Part shown: positions 45,625-57,153 of the stretch, piece by piece
Layout of the letters: each line of letters opens with the position of its first letter
Numbering within the stretch: position 1 is the stretch's first letter
DNA from: Actinotalea alkalitolerans
GTDB taxonomy: Bacteria > Actinomycetota > Actinomycetes > Actinomycetales > Cellulomonadaceae
DNA length: 64,000 bases
Assembly (NCBI RefSeq): GCF_023369855.1
Contig: NZ_JAMBPP010000009.1
Coordinates: 62,001-126,000, forward strand
Direction of reading: 5' to 3'
The notes under the pieces: model-generated
What the model was told of the DNA's origin: nothing
Seen by the model: the letters and a program-made list of their open reading frames with translations, nothing else
Databases searched by the model: none
Program-made: the position numbers and the translations under genes

Positions 45625-46463
45625 CGCTGGTCACCCCCCGTCGCCCCGGTCGCCCGGCGCGCCGACTCGACCTCGACCACCGCGGCGGTCAGTGCGTCGT
45701 CGTCGACCCGCCGGTACCCCTCGGCGGTGACCGTGGCCACCACCGGCCAGATCCGGCGCGCGAGGTCAGGGCCGCCCGTGGCGGAGTCGTCGTCCGCGGC
45801 GTCGACCAGTGCATGGAGCACGGTGCGCACCGCGTCCGAGGGCGTCATCCCGGGCCACCAGAGCTTCTTGAGCGAGCCCCGGGCGAAGACCGCCCCCGAG
45901 CCCACGCTGTGGTGCTCTCGCTCCTCGTACCGTCCCCCGGTCACGTCGTAGGAGAAGATACGCCCGGCCCTCCGGTCCAGGTCGTAGCCGGCGAAGAGAG
46001 GGACCACGGCCAGACCCTGCATGGCCAGCCCGAGGCTCCCGCGGATCATCGTGGCCAACCGGTTGGCCTTGCCGTCGAGCGACAGGAGCGTCCCCTCGAT
46101 CTTCTCGTAGTGCTCGAGCTCGAGCTGGAAGAGCCTCACCAGCTCCAGGGCGAGCCCGGCGGTCCCGGCGATGCCGATCGCGGAGTACTCGTCTGCCGGG
46201 AAGACCTTCTCGATCTCCCGGCTCGCGATCATCGACCCCATCGTCGCGCGACGGTCCCCGGCCATGACCACACCGCCCTCGAAGGAGCAGGCCACGATCG
46301 TGGTGCCGTGCGGGCTCGCGGGCACCTCACCCACCGGCAACCCACGGCCGATCGGCAGCATCCCGGGGGCGTGCGCGGCGAGGAAGTCCAGGAACGAGGC
46401 GTTCCCGGTGGCGGTGAACGCCAGGGGCAGTCGACCCGAGGGGTCCGAGTTCTCCGGTGGCAT
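45621..46463 (-). CDS. prcB: 20S proteasome beta subunit
   Basis: 280 aa. Residues 1-53 are a propeptide; cleavage before Thr54 (SPHG then [16 protein letters not shown]) frees the catalytic threonine. The Asp in GDRRATMG and the Lys in [17 protein letters not shown] complete the active site. It degrades pupylated proteins delivered by the Arc/Mpa ATPase. It follows pup by six bases, so it is co-transcribed with pup and prcA. Confidence 0.97.
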   Translation of the reverse strand: MPPENSDPSGRLPLAFTATGNASFLDFLAAHAPGMLPIGRGLPVGEVPASPHGTTIVACSFEGGVVMAGDRRATMGSMIASREIEKVFPADEYSAIGIAGTAGLALELVRLFQLELEHYEKIEGTLLSLDGKANRLATMIRGSLGLAMQGLAVVPLFAGYDLDRRAGRIFSYDVTGGRYEEREHHSVGSGAVFARGSLKKLWWPGMTPSDAVRTVLHALVDAADDDSATGGPDLARRIWPVVATVTAEGYRRVDDDALTAAVVEVESARRATGATGGDQR

Positions 46464-46469
46464 CAGTGG

Positions 46470-46667
46470 TCACTGCCCGCCCTTCTGCACGAACCCGCGC
46501 ACGAAGGACTCCGCGTTGGACTCCAGGACCTCGTCGATCTCCTCCAGGAGCGCGTCGACCTCGGCGTCACGCGCCTGCGCGCCCGGGGCGGTGGGGACCG
46601 GAGCCTCAGGGGCGTCGTCGTCCGGCCGGTCGTCGTGCTCGCGGTGGCTCTGTTCCTGCCCAGCCAT
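46470..46667 (-). CDS. pup: Prokaryotic ubiquitin-like protein Pup
   Basis: 65 aa from an ATG with GGGAGGT upstream. Mostly disordered and acidic. The C-terminal half carries the helix that binds the ATPase coiled coil (EVDALLEEIDEVLESNAE) and the end SFVRGFVQKGGQ. The last residue is Gln, so it must be deamidated to Glu by Dop before PafA can use it. A TAGGAT -10 box lies ahead. Confidence 0.97.
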   Translation of the reverse strand: MAGQEQSHREHDDRPDDDAPEAPVPTAPGAQARDAEVDALLEEIDEVLESNAESFVRGFVQKGGQ

Positions 46668-46702
46668 GATGGACCTCCCGGTGCGGTGGACCTGACCCCT
46701 CG

Positions 46703-46708
46703 ATCCTA
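46703..46708 (-). promoter_or_regulatory. -10 box (TAGGAT) for pup-prcBA
   Basis: TAGGAT on the minus strand lies 35 bases before the pup ATG, in the 82-base gap after dop. It fits a separate promoter for pup, which is needed in higher amount than dop. Confidence 0.4.
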
Positions 46709-46715
46709 GGCGGCC

Positions 46716-46730
46716 CGTGCGACACGCACG
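46716..46730 (-). terminator. Hairpin between dop and pup
   Basis: CGTGCG and CGCACG flank ACA (six-pair stem). Position just after dop and before the pup -10 box suggests a terminator or attenuator for dop transcripts. Short, no T-run. Confidence 0.35.
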
Positions 46731-46749
46731 TCCCCCGGCCCGGCCGACC

Positions 46750-48381
46750 TCATTCGATGCCGAGCAGCTCGACCAGCGTGGCCGCGTCCGGTGACCGGTC
46801 CAGCAGCTCACCCACGTGCGCCCTGGTCCCTCGCCACGGGTCGCGCAGCGGGATCCGACGCAGGCTCGACAGGCTCGCGACGTCCAGGACCACCGAGTCC
46901 CAGCTCGCCGCCCGCACCTCCCCGCGGAACCGGCGGACCACGTTGCCGCGGAAGAACGCCCGGGTGTCCGACGGCGGCTCGTGCACGGCCTGCGCGACGT
47001 CGGCGTCCGTGGTCAGCCGCTCGACCGCGCCCGAGGCCTGCAGCCGGTGGAAGATCCCTCGCTCGGGACGCACGTCCGACCACTGGATGTCCATCGCGGC
47101 GAGCCGCGGGTGGTCCCAGGCCAGGTGGTCGCGTGAGCGAAGGCCCTCGAGCAGCCGCAGCTTGGCCACCCACTCGACCTCCCGCGCACAGGACATCGGG
47201 TCGTCGGCGAGCCGGTCGAGCACCGAGGCCCAACGGTCGAGCACCAGCCGGGTCGCCTCGTCGGGCGCACCCTGGGTGACCCCGAGCGCCGCCCGGACGG
47301 CCTCCAGGTAGGCACCCTGGACCTCGAGCGCCGTCATCCGCCGACCGTCCGCGAGGTCGAGTGTCTGCCGCAGGCTCAGGTCACGGCTGACCTGACGCAC
47401 CGCGCCGACCGGGTCCGCCAGTCGCAGCCCCGCGAGCGGCGCGAGCAGCTCGGGGTGCGTCTGCCCCTCCTCGACGAGCCACAGCAGCAGCGAGGTGGTC
47501 CCCAGCCGCAGGTACGTCGCGACCTCGAGCAGGGTGGCGTCGCCGATGATCAGGTGCAGGCGCCGCCACCTGGTCCGGTCGGCGTGCGGCTCGTCGCGGG
47601 TGTTGACGATCGGCCGCCGCAGCGTGGTCTCGAGCCCGACCTCGGCCTCGATGTAGTCCGCGCGCTGCGAGAGCTGGAACCCGGCCCCCTGCCCGGCGAC
47701 GCCCAGACCGACCCGTCCCGCGCCGGTGAAGACCTGACGCGTGACCAGGAACGGGGTCAGCAGGCGCACGATCTCCTCGAACGGGACCGCACGGTCGACC
47801 AGGTAGTTCTCATGGGTCCCGTACGAGGCACCCTTGCCGTCGACGTTGTTCTTGTAGAGCACGACATCCGGCATCGCCGGGTTCGCCGTCAGGGAGCGTG
47901 ACGCGGCGAGCATCACGGACTCGCCGGCCTTGTCCCACAGCACCGCGTCGAGCGGGTTGGTGACCTCGGGCGAGGAGTACTCGGGGTGCGCGTGGTCGAC
48001 GTACAGCCGGGCCCCGTTGGTCAGGATCGAGGTCGCAGCAGCCGGGTCGTCGTACTCCTCGCTGGCCGGGCGCGCGACGTGCGTGACGTCCAAGCCCTGC
48101 TGCGTCGGTCCGGACGGCGCCGGACGGTCCGGGTCGTCGGTGAGCAGCGACGGGTGCGCCGAGGCCCGTTGCAGACGGAACCCGCGCGCGTCCGCCAACG
48201 GGTCCTCGTCCTCGTAGTCCCAGCGTGCACGGGCACCTGCACCGTGCCCGGCGCGCTCGTCCACGAGCTGGGCGTACGCGGCCACCACGTGGCTCGACAG
48301 GAGCATCGGGTTGGCGTTCGGACGGCCCGGCTGGACCAGCCCGTACTCGGTCTCGATCCCCATCACGCGGCGCACTGTCAC
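46750..48381 (-). CDS. dop: Depupylase/Pup deamidase
   Basis: 543 aa; a paralogue of PafA. Deamidates the C-terminal Gln of Pup and also removes Pup from substrates. Seen: VMGIETEYGLVQPGRPNANPM, LYVDHAHPEYSSPEVTN with the Asp region used in catalysis, and NNVDGKGASYGTHENYLVDR. The GTG at 48381 is chosen because a TACCCT box ends six bases before it (leaderless); an ATG 18 bases downstream has no ribosome site. It is 22 bases after the arc stop. Confidence 0.95.
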   Translation of the reverse strand: MTVRRVMGIETEYGLVQPGRPNANPMLLSSHVVAAYAQLVDERAGHGAGARARWDYEDEDPLADARGFRLQRASAHPSLLTDDPDRPAPSGPTQQGLDVTHVARPASEEYDDPAAATSILTNGARLYVDHAHPEYSSPEVTNPLDAVLWDKAGESVMLAASRSLTANPAMPDVVLYKNNVDGKGASYGTHENYLVDRAVPFEEIVRLLTPFLVTRQVFTGAGRVGLGVAGQGAGFQLSQRADYIEAEVGLETTLRRPIVNTRDEPHADRTRWRRLHLIIGDATLLEVATYLRLGTTSLLLWLVEEGQTHPELLAPLAGLRLADPVGAVRQVSRDLSLRQTLDLADGRRMTALEVQGAYLEAVRAALGVTQGAPDEATRLVLDRWASVLDRLADDPMSCAREVEWVAKLRLLEGLRSRDHLAWDHPRLAAMDIQWSDVRPERGIFHRLQASGAVERLTTDADVAQAVHEPPSDTRAFFRGNVVRRFRGEVRAASWDSVVLDVASLSSLRRIPLRDPWRGTRAHVGELLDRSPDAATLVELLGIE

Positions 48382-48387
48382 CCGGCC

Positions 48388-48393
48388 AGGGTA
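48388..48393 (-). promoter_or_regulatory. -10 box (TACCCT) of leaderless dop
   Basis: On the minus strand TACCCT is followed by GGCCGG and the dop GTG. It lies in the short arc-dop gap, so dop may have its own transcript besides read-through from arc. Confidence 0.4.
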
Positions 48394-48403
48394 GTGCGGA
48401 GGG

Positions 48404-50098
48404 TCAGAGGTACTGGCCTGTGGGCGTCACCGTCTCGATGGTCCGGCCCGTCCCGGTGCCCCGCTTGCCCTGGACGATGGTGCGGATGAACACGATCCGC
48501 TCGCCCTTCTTGCCCGAGATCCTCGCCCAGTCGTCGGGGTTGGTCGTGTTGGGCAGGTCCTCGTTCTCCTTGAACTCCTCGACGCACGCGGCCAGGAGGT
48601 GCTCGACCCGGATCCCCCGATGACCGGTGGCCAGGAGCTCCTTGATCGCAGACTTCTTCGCACGGTCCACGATGTTCTGGATCATCGCGCCCGAGCTGAA
48701 GTCCTTGAAGTACAGGATCTCCTTGTCGCCGCTGGCGTAGGTGACCTCCAGGAAGTGGTTCTCCTCGGTCTCGGCGTACATCCGCTCGACGACCCGCTGG
48801 ATCATGGCCTCGACAGCGGCATCCGCGTCACCACCGTGCTCGTCGACGTCGTCCTGGCTCATCGGCAGGGCAGCGGTGAGGTACTTGCCGAAGATCTCGC
48901 GCGCGGCCTCGGCGTCCGGACGCTCGATCTTGATCTTCACGTCGAGCCGCCCCGGTCGCAGGATCGCCGGGTCGATCATGTCCTCGCGGTTCGACGCGCC
49001 GATGACGATGACGTTGTCGAGCCGCTCGACCCCGTCGATCTCGCTCAGCAGCTGGGGGACGATCGTGGTCTCCACGTCGCTCGACACACCCGTCCCGCGC
49101 GTGCGGAACAGCGACTCCATCTCGTCGAAGAACACCACCACGGGCGTCCCCTCCGAGGCCTTCTCCCGAGCACGGGCGAAGATCAGCCGGATGTGGCGCT
49201 CGGTTTCCCCCACGTACTTGTTGAGCAGCTCGGGGCCCTTGACGTTCAGGAAGTAGCTCTTGCCGGGGGCACCCGGCGATCCGTCCGCCGAGGGGAGCAC
49301 GACCATGTCGGCCAGCGACCGGGCCACCGCCTTGGCGATGAGCGTCTTGCCGCAGCCGGGCGGACCGTAGAGCAGCACACCCTTGGGCGGACGCAGCCCG
49401 TGCTCGCGGAAGAGCTCGGGGTGGGCGAACGGCAGCTCGACCGCGTCGCGGATCTGCTCGATCTGCGGCCCCAGGCCTCCGATGTCCTCGTAGGCGATGT
49501 CGGGGACCTCCTCGAGGATCAGCTCCTCGACCTCGGACCGTGGGATGCGCTCGAAGACAAAACCGGTGCGCGACTCGATGGTCAGCGCATCACCCACCCG
49601 CAGCGGGCCGTCCACCAGCGGCCCGGCGAGGCGCACCACGCGCTCCTCGTCGGCGCGACCCACGACCAGCGCCCGATCGGCACCGATGAGCTCCTTGACG
49701 GTGACGAGCTCCCCGACCTCTTCGTAGCCGCCGGCCTCGACGACCGTCAGGGCCTCGTTGAGCTTGACCTCCTGGCCTGGACGCAGCGTGGAGACGTCGA
49801 CGGCCGGGGCGCTCTGGACGTGCATCTTGCGGCCTGCAGAGAGGATCTCGACCGATCCGTCCTCACGCGCGGCGAGGAAGGTCGCGAAGGTGCCGGGCGG
49901 CTTGCTCAGGTCGTCGAGCTGCTGCTGGAGCTCGACGATCCGGTCCCGCGCACCGCGCAGCGCCTCGGCGAGCCGCTCGTTCTTGCTCGCCAGGGCGGCG
50001 GCCTGACGTGCGGCGTCGGTGCTGGCCGGGCCTCCGACCGCGCCCGTGCCCCGTGCCGGCCCTGTGAGGTCCTGGCGGTCCTGATCCGGTTGGGTCAT
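48404..50098 (-). CDS. arc: Proteasome-associated ATPase Arc/Mpa
   Basis: 564 aa from an ATG with GGGAGGC; upstream in-frame codons are not conserved in type. N-terminal coiled coil (~25-75, [20 protein letters not shown]) binds Pup. Two OB domains follow (~75-230). The AAA module has Walker [19 protein letters not shown], Walker [16 protein letters not shown] and arginine finger region. The C-terminus ends GQYL, the hydrophobic-Tyr-X end that opens the 20S gate. Hexameric unfoldase for pupylated proteins. Confidence 0.97.
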   Translation of the reverse strand: MTQPDQDRQDLTGPARGTGAVGGPASTDAARQAAALASKNERLAEALRGARDRIVELQQQLDDLSKPPGTFATFLAAREDGSVEILSAGRKMHVQSAPAVDVSTLRPGQEVKLNEALTVVEAGGYEEVGELVTVKELIGADRALVVGRADEERVVRLAGPLVDGPLRVGDALTIESRTGFVFERIPRSEVEELILEEVPDIAYEDIGGLGPQIEQIRDAVELPFAHPELFREHGLRPPKGVLLYGPPGCGKTLIAKAVARSLADMVVLPSADGSPGAPGKSYFLNVKGPELLNKYVGETERHIRLIFARAREKASEGTPVVVFFDEMESLFRTRGTGVSSDVETTIVPQLLSEIDGVERLDNVIVIGASNREDMIDPAILRPGRLDVKIKIERPDAEAAREIFGKYLTAALPMSQDDVDEHGGDADAAVEAMIQRVVERMYAETEENHFLEVTYASGDKEILYFKDFSSGAMIQNIVDRAKKSAIKELLATGHRGIRVEHLLAACVEEFKENEDLPNTTNPDDWARISGKKGERIVFIRTIVQGKRGTGTGRTIETVTPTGQYL

Positions 50099-50124
50099 GG
50101 TGCCTCCCGCTGGTGCACGTCGCT

Positions 50125-50142
50125 CGACGCCCACGGGCGTCG
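50125..50142 (-). terminator. Hairpin between trmI and arc
   Basis: CGACGCC (50125-50131) pairs with GGCGTCG (50136-50142) across a four-base loop (cacg). It lies about 30 bases after the trmI stop and before the arc ribosome site. Confidence 0.45.
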
Positions 50143-50172
50143 GTCCGAACACCACGAGCCTATGCCGAGGCG

Positions 50173-52436
<2,264 letters not shown>

Positions 52437-52443
52437 AGGCGAA

Positions 52444-52449
52444 ACCCTA
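52444..52449 (-). promoter_or_regulatory. -10 box (TAGGGT) of leaderless M50 gene
   Basis: TAGGGT on the minus strand, seven bases, then GTG. Part of a compact 51-base divergent promoter with the RecB-like gene. Confidence 0.4.
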
Positions 52450-52475
52450 CGGGGGACCGTGTCGTACCGACGACG

Positions 52476-52481
52476 TACCCT
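52476..52481 (+). promoter_or_regulatory. -10 box (TACCCT) of leaderless RecB-like gene
   Basis: TACCCT, six bases (gcaggc), then GTG 52488. No ribosome site in between, so a leaderless transcript is likely. Confidence 0.45.
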
Positions 52482-52487
52482 GCAGGC

Positions 52488-53462
52488 GTGCCGACCGATC
52501 CAGCGACACCCGTCATGCTGCCCGCCCCGTCGGGCGGCCCCGCTCCGCTGACCGCCGACGTGACGGTCCCGGCCACCGGCGTCGACGACCTGCCGGACGG
52601 TCTGCAGGCCGGGCGACGCCCTCGCTCCGCACCGGGTCTGTCGCCCTCCCGGGCCAACGACTTCCTCCAGTGCCCGCTGCTCTTCCGCTTCCGGGTGATC
52701 GACCGGCTGCCCGAGCCTGCGAGCGCAGCCGCGGTGCGCGGGACGCTCGTCCACGCGGTCCTCGAGCGGGTCTTCGACGTCCCCGCCGGCCGTAGGACCT
52801 TGGACCACGCCCGCGGCCTGCTGGCTGGCGAGTGGGAGCGCATGGTGCGGGAGGAGCCGGCCGTCGCCGAGGTCCTCGAGGACGCCGACGACCTCACCGG
52901 GTGGTTCGACCATGCCGGTGCGCTGCTCGAGACCTACTACACGCTCGAGGACCCGAACCGGCTCGAGCCTGCCGAACGCGAGCTCACGGTCCGGACCGAG
53001 CTCGAGGACGGCCTGCAGCTGCGCGGGATCGTCGACCGGCTCGACGTCGCCCCCGACGGCGCCCTGCGCGTCGTGGACTACAAGACCGGGAAGTCACCGC
53101 GGGCAGGGTACGAGGGTGGCGCCCTGTTCCAGATGCGCTTCTACGCGCTGGTGCTGTCCCGTCTGCGTGGCCGGATCCCCGCCATGCTCCAGCTCGTCTA
53201 CCTGGGCGACGGCACCCTGCTGCGGCACGTCCCGGACGCCGCCGAGATCGAGACCACCGAGAAGCGGGTGCGCGCCATCTGGGCGGGTATCCGCAGCACG
53301 GCGGAGCAGGGCAGCTGGCGGCCGCGGACCAGCAAGCTGTGCGGCTGGTGCGCGCACCAGTCCATCTGCCCGGCGTTCGGCGGAACGCCCCCGCCCGTGC
53401 CGGAAGGGGCTGTCGAGCTGAGCCTCGGCGTCAGGCCCCTGACCGCACGAGCAGGTCGATGA
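52488..53462 (+). CDS. RecB-family PD-(D/E)XK exonuclease-like protein with Cys cluster
   Basis: 324 aa from GTG 52488. Starts the family pattern with LSPSRANDFLQCPLLFRFRVIDRLPE, then RGTLVHAVLERVF (His of the nuclease site), LRVVDYKTGKSP (Asp and Lys of the D...xK core) and QMRFYALVL. The C-terminus CGWCAHQSICPAFGG supplies three cysteines which, with the early Cys in QCP, can hold a 4Fe-4S cluster as in AddB/Cas4-type nucleases. Free-standing, without a helicase. Likely DNA repair. Its 3' end overlaps the convergent HAD gene by 32 bases. Confidence 0.92.
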   Translation: MPTDPATPVMLPAPSGGPAPLTADVTVPATGVDDLPDGLQAGRRPRSAPGLSPSRANDFLQCPLLFRFRVIDRLPEPASAAAVRGTLVHAVLERVFDVPAGRRTLDHARGLLAGEWERMVREEPAVAEVLEDADDLTGWFDHAGALLETYYTLEDPNRLEPAERELTVRTELEDGLQLRGIVDRLDVAPDGALRVVDYKTGKSPRAGYEGGALFQMRFYALVLSRLRGRIPAMLQLVYLGDGTLLRHVPDAAEIETTEKRVRAIWAGIRSTAEQGSWRPRTSKLCGWCAHQSICPAFGGTPPPVPEGAVELSLGVRPLTARAGR

Positions 53463-54165
53463 CCTCACCGGAGGCGATGCGCGCGAGGTCGCCGAGGTCG
53501 ATCTCGGCGAGGGAGCCGACCCGGCTCAGGCCCGGCGCGGCGACCACCGGTGCGATGTGCTCGACACCCAGGGTCGACGCCCCGGCGGCCAGGGCCGACC
53601 CGATGCCCGGCGGGGAGTCCTCGATCGCCACGCACTCCCGGACGTCGACCCCGAGCATCTGCGCGGCCCGCAGGTACGGCTCGGGGTGGGGCTTGCCGAA
53701 GGTGACCTCGTCCCCTGTGACGACCGCCGCGAACGATCCCTGCGGTGCCGCGGCGACGACGGTGGCGGCCAGGCGCCGGTAGGACATCGTCACCAGGGCG
53801 CACGGGACCCCCGCGTGGCGCAGGGCCACCAACAGCTCGAGGGCACCAGGTTGCCACTCGACGTGCCGGGAGATCGCCTCGGAGACACCGTCGACCAGAC
53901 GCTCGGTGATCACCTCGACCGGCAGGTCGACCCCGTGCCCCTGCAAGATCTTCGCGGCAGCAGGCAGCGGCAGCCCGATCATCTGCAAGGCGTCGTGCTC
54001 GGTCCACTCCCCACCGTGCTCACCGACCAGTGCGGCCTCGGCGGCCATCCACGACGGCTCGGTGTCCACCAGGGTCCCGTCCATGTCCCACAGGACCGCC
54101 GCGGGCAGGGTGCCGGTCGGGTCGTGGGAACGGCCTGCTGTGCCGCCGTCGGGTCGGGGGGTCAC
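53431..54165 (-). CDS. HAD-superfamily (beta-phosphoglucomutase-like) phosphatase
   Basis: 244 aa from a GTG with GGAG six bases ahead. Motif I is VLWDMDGTLVDTEPS (nucleophile Asp), motif II Thr/Ser is in LVTMSYRRLA, Lys in TFGKPHPEPY and motif IV in CVAIEDSPPGIGSALAAG. Subfamily IA with a helical cap, so small phosphorylated sugars or nucleotides are likely substrates. Convergent and overlapping with the RecB-like gene. Confidence 0.92.
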   Translation of the reverse strand: MTPRPDGGTAGRSHDPTGTLPAAVLWDMDGTLVDTEPSWMAAEAALVGEHGGEWTEHDALQMIGLPLPAAAKILQGHGVDLPVEVITERLVDGVSEAISRHVEWQPGALELLVALRHAGVPCALVTMSYRRLAATVVAAAPQGSFAAVVTGDEVTFGKPHPEPYLRAAQMLGVDVRECVAIEDSPPGIGSALAAGASTLGVEHIAPVVAAPGLSRVGSLAEIDLGDLARIASGEVIDLLVRSGA

Positions 54166-54313
54166 GATGGGCTCCCGTCGTGACCGTGCCTCATCTCATG
54201 CATCACGCGAGGCTACCTGCCCAGCGGCTGGACGCCGGCGCCCGTGCGCGAGATCACCCCCGGTCGCACCTCGGCAGGCGATGAGCGACGGCCTCGCGCC
54301 CACCTCGACCCGT

Positions 54314-55516
54314 CTACCCGCCGATCCCTGCCGCGATGATGCTGGTGACCACGACCGACGTGATCGTGACGGTGGAGAACCCCGCGACGATCATCTTGGG
54401 GAGGATGGCGGCCTCGATCGCAGCAGCCTCATCCGCAGTCTCACCGGCGCCCCGCGCGGCCTCCTGGCTGAGGATCAGCGTCCCGGGGAAGCCGTACAAG
54501 GACGTGAGGCCGATCGCGACGGACATCGGGACGCTGTAGCCGAGGAGCTTGCCGACGGCAGCGGCGAACAGGGTGATGCCCACGAGCCCGAAGACGAACG
54601 CCAGCGCGAGCGGGAGTGCCAGGGCCGCCACGTCGGACGGCGAGACACCGGCGAGCGGCGCGAACACGAGGATGAGGATCGAGATCATCATCAGCCCCAG
54701 GGCGTCGATCCCGGCCAGGGCGGACGGCTTGAGCACGCCCGCGGCCCGGAGCGTGATGCCGAGGAGCAGTGCGACCACGAAGGTGTTGAGCACGCCGTCC
54801 GTCAGGCCGTCGACGCCGATGGAGACCAGGACGACGACGCCGATCACGAAGAGCGTCCCGGCCGTCGTCCGCAGCGCAGCGGGAAGCCTCGTGCCCGCGG
54901 CGGTCCCCTCCTCCGCTGCGGGCGCCGGCGGAAGGTCCCCGGCGCGGTACGCGACCTTGAGCCGCTGCGCCTCACGTCGGAGGATGAGGGAGGTCAACGG
55001 GAAGCCGACAAGGCCCTGCAGAGCTGCGATGAGGACCGGGAAGATCGCGACCGACGTGAGTCCGAACCCCAGCGCGGCCTCCTGGACGATCAGGACCGAG
55101 ATGGTCCCCCCGCTGAGGGCACCCGTCCCGGCCACCACGAAGTCCAGGGCGCTCGCGACGCCCTCGTAGCCACCGGGGGCACGACCCCCGAAGATCAGCG
55201 CGGCCACGAGCAGCGCGATGCCGATGCCGACCACCGTGGCGATGCCGACCAGGAGCGTCCTCCACTGCTTGCGGAAGTCGTCGAGGCCGATGAGCGTCCC
55301 CAGGTGGACGATGATGAAGCCCACCACCACCCCGCCCAGGCCCAGGAGCGCCGAGCTCGAGAGCAGGTCGTCGGGGAAGACGTCGGTGAGGAACCCGACG
55401 AGGAAGATCAGCGACGCGACGAACAGCGACGAGAGCAGCGATCGCGTCTTCTTGGCGACGAGGTCGCTGACGGTCCAGACCGCCATGACGACGACGAACG
55501 CGAGCACCGGGTTCAT
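54314..55516 (-). CDS. Polytopic membrane protein, possibly a GltS/ESS-like transporter
   Basis: 400 aa from an ATG that overlaps the stop of pepA (ATGA). About ten to eleven hydrophobic segments arranged in two similar halves around a soluble linker (RREAQRLKVAYRAGD to RLPAALRTT). Each half has a Gly-rich broken-helix motif: AGTGALSGGTISVLIVQEAA and SLYGFPGTLILSQEAARG. This inverted-repeat pattern with re-entrant loops is like sodium-coupled glutamate symporters, but I do not recognise the family with certainty. The tight coupling to an aminopeptidase suggests transport of peptides or amino acids. Confidence 0.6.
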   Translation of the reverse strand: MNPVLAFVVVMAVWTVSDLVAKKTRSLLSSLFVASLIFLVGFLTDVFPDDLLSSSALLGLGGVVVGFIIVHLGTLIGLDDFRKQWRTLLVGIATVVGIGIALLVAALIFGGRAPGGYEGVASALDFVVAGTGALSGGTISVLIVQEAALGFGLTSVAIFPVLIAALQGLVGFPLTSLILRREAQRLKVAYRAGDLPPAPAAEEGTAAGTRLPAALRTTAGTLFVIGVVVLVSIGVDGLTDGVLNTFVVALLLGITLRAAGVLKPSALAGIDALGLMMISILILVFAPLAGVSPSDVAALALPLALAFVFGLVGITLFAAAVGKLLGYSVPMSVAIGLTSLYGFPGTLILSQEAARGAGETADEAAAIEAAILPKMIVAGFSTVTITSVVVTSIIAAGIGG

Positions 55517-57057
55517 GCCGGCAGGTCTCCCCCGTCGGTGGATCCGCCGGGTGCAGCAGACTCGAACCCCCGCGCGAGCTCCAGGAGCAGTCGCGCACCG
55601 AAGCCGGTGGCCCCCTTCGAGCGCCACGCCTCGTCCGACTCGGCCTGCATGGGACCGCAGATGTCGAGGTGCGCCCATGGCACGTCGTCCACGAAGTCCT
55701 CGAGGAACAGGGCCGCGGTGATCGCCCCGGCGTACGGACCGCCGAGGTTGGAGATGTCGGCGACGTCGGAGTCGAGCTGCTTGCGGTACCGCCGCTCGAG
55801 CGGCAGCTGCCAGACACGCTCGTCCGTGGCGTCGGCCGCTGCACGCACACGGTCGACGAGGGCCTGGTCGTTGCCCAGCGTGACGGCCATGGCCGGCCCG
55901 AGCGCGGCGAGCGCGGCGCCGGTCAGCGTCGCCACCGTCACCACGGCCGACGGCGCCTCCTCCGTGGCCAGGACGAGGGCGTCGCTCATGACCAGCCGGC
56001 CCTCGGCGTCGGTGTTCTTCACCTCGATGGTGGTGCCGCCACGGGTGTGCAGGACATCCCCGAGCACGTACGCGCCGCCCGAGGGCACGTTGTCGGTGCA
56101 CGCCAGGAAGCCGGTGACTCGGCACGCCACCCCGCTCTCGCGCAGCGCGGTGAAGGCGCCGAGGATCGCGGCCGCACCCCCCATGTCCATCTTCATCAGC
56201 AGGTGCATGGGATCGGACGGCTTGAGGCTGATGCCGCCGGAGTCGTACATGATCCCCTTGCCGACCAGCGTCAGGTGCTGCCGGCCGCCCTCCGGTGCGT
56301 GGACCAGCTTGATCAGCCGCGCCTCCTCCACGCTCCCCCGGTTGACCCCCAGGAGTCCCCCGCAGCCCATCGCGATGAGCTGCGCCTCGTCGAACACCTC
56401 GACGTCGAAACCATACGTGCGCCCGAGCTCCACCGCGACGTCCGCAAGGTCAGGGGCGGTGAGGTGAGCGGCGGGGGTGTTGGTGAGGTCGCGTGCGACC
56501 GAGGTCGCCCGCGCGGTGACCGAACCGGTCGCCGCTCCCGCCCCGGCCTCGGCGAGCTCCGCACCGTCGAGCCGAAGCCGGAGCACTGCCAGGGGTGGGT
56601 CCGTGGGGCTGCTCTTCAGCCCTGCGTAGCGGTAGCGGGAGAGGACGACACCCTCGGTCAGCGCCTGTGCCGCGGCCTGCGGGTCGACGCCTCCGAGCGC
56701 GGGGAGCCGCAGCCCGACGTGCTCGGCCCGGGGGGCGGCGCGGCCGAGCGCCGCGGCGGCGTCGCGCAGGGTCTCCTCGCCCTGATCCGCGAGGGGGCCT
56801 CCCCCCACGGCGACCCGGAACGGGGACTCCTCGGTGGGCAGCACGAGGGCACTGCCGACCTTCGCGTCGAACCCGGTGCGGGTGAGGGCCTCGCGCGACA
56901 GACCGAGTTCGTCGGGCACCGCTCCGTCGGTGTGCACCACCACACCCACCACGTCGACGTCCGAGAGGTCGTCGACCACGGTCACGGCCGGTCGAGCCCG
57001 CTCGGACGGCACCGGGGTGAAGGACTCGGGGATGAGCTTGTTCGGCCGGCGTGCCAT
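55513..57057 (-). CDS. pepA: M17 leucyl aminopeptidase
   Basis: 514 aa from an ATG with GAAGGAGG. Two-metal aminopeptidase releasing N-terminal residues. Metal ligands and signature: VGKGIMYDSGGISLKP (Lys, Asp), MKMDMGGAAAILGAF, and NTDAEGRLVMSDAL, all intact. Residues 1-~170 are the macro-like N-domain. Cytoplasmic hexamer. ATGA overlap with the downstream membrane protein. The palindrome at 57134-57146 lies 76 bases upstream and may control both genes. Confidence 0.96.
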   Translation of the reverse strand: MARRPNKLIPESFTPVPSERARPAVTVVDDLSDVDVVGVVVHTDGAVPDELGLSREALTRTGFDAKVGSALVLPTEESPFRVAVGGGPLADQGEETLRDAAAALGRAAPRAEHVGLRLPALGGVDPQAAAQALTEGVVLSRYRYAGLKSSPTDPPLAVLRLRLDGAELAEAGAGAATGSVTARATSVARDLTNTPAAHLTAPDLADVAVELGRTYGFDVEVFDEAQLIAMGCGGLLGVNRGSVEEARLIKLVHAPEGGRQHLTLVGKGIMYDSGGISLKPSDPMHLLMKMDMGGAAAILGAFTALRESGVACRVTGFLACTDNVPSGGAYVLGDVLHTRGGTTIEVKNTDAEGRLVMSDALVLATEEAPSAVVTVATLTGAALAALGPAMAVTLGNDQALVDRVRAAADATDERVWQLPLERRYRKQLDSDVADISNLGGPYAGAITAALFLEDFVDDVPWAHLDICGPMQAESDEAWRSKGATGFGARLLLELARGFESAAPGGSTDGGDLPA

Positions 57058-57133
57058 GGCGAGCCTCCTTCGTGTGCGAGCACCGCGGCTCGCGCTCGTG
57101 ACCAGCCTCGTGCGCGGTCCGCCCGAGAGGATC

Positions 57134-57146
57134 ACCCGTTTCGGGT
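57134..57146. promoter_or_regulatory. Palindrome ACCCG-TTT-CGGGT upstream of pepA
   Basis: Five-base arms around TTT; one copy in the 96-base gap between the permease and pepA. Same shape as the two sites before the DUF1269 gene at 60003 and 60035. Probable binding site of a local regulator. Confidence 0.55.
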
Positions 57147-57153
57147 CACGCCG

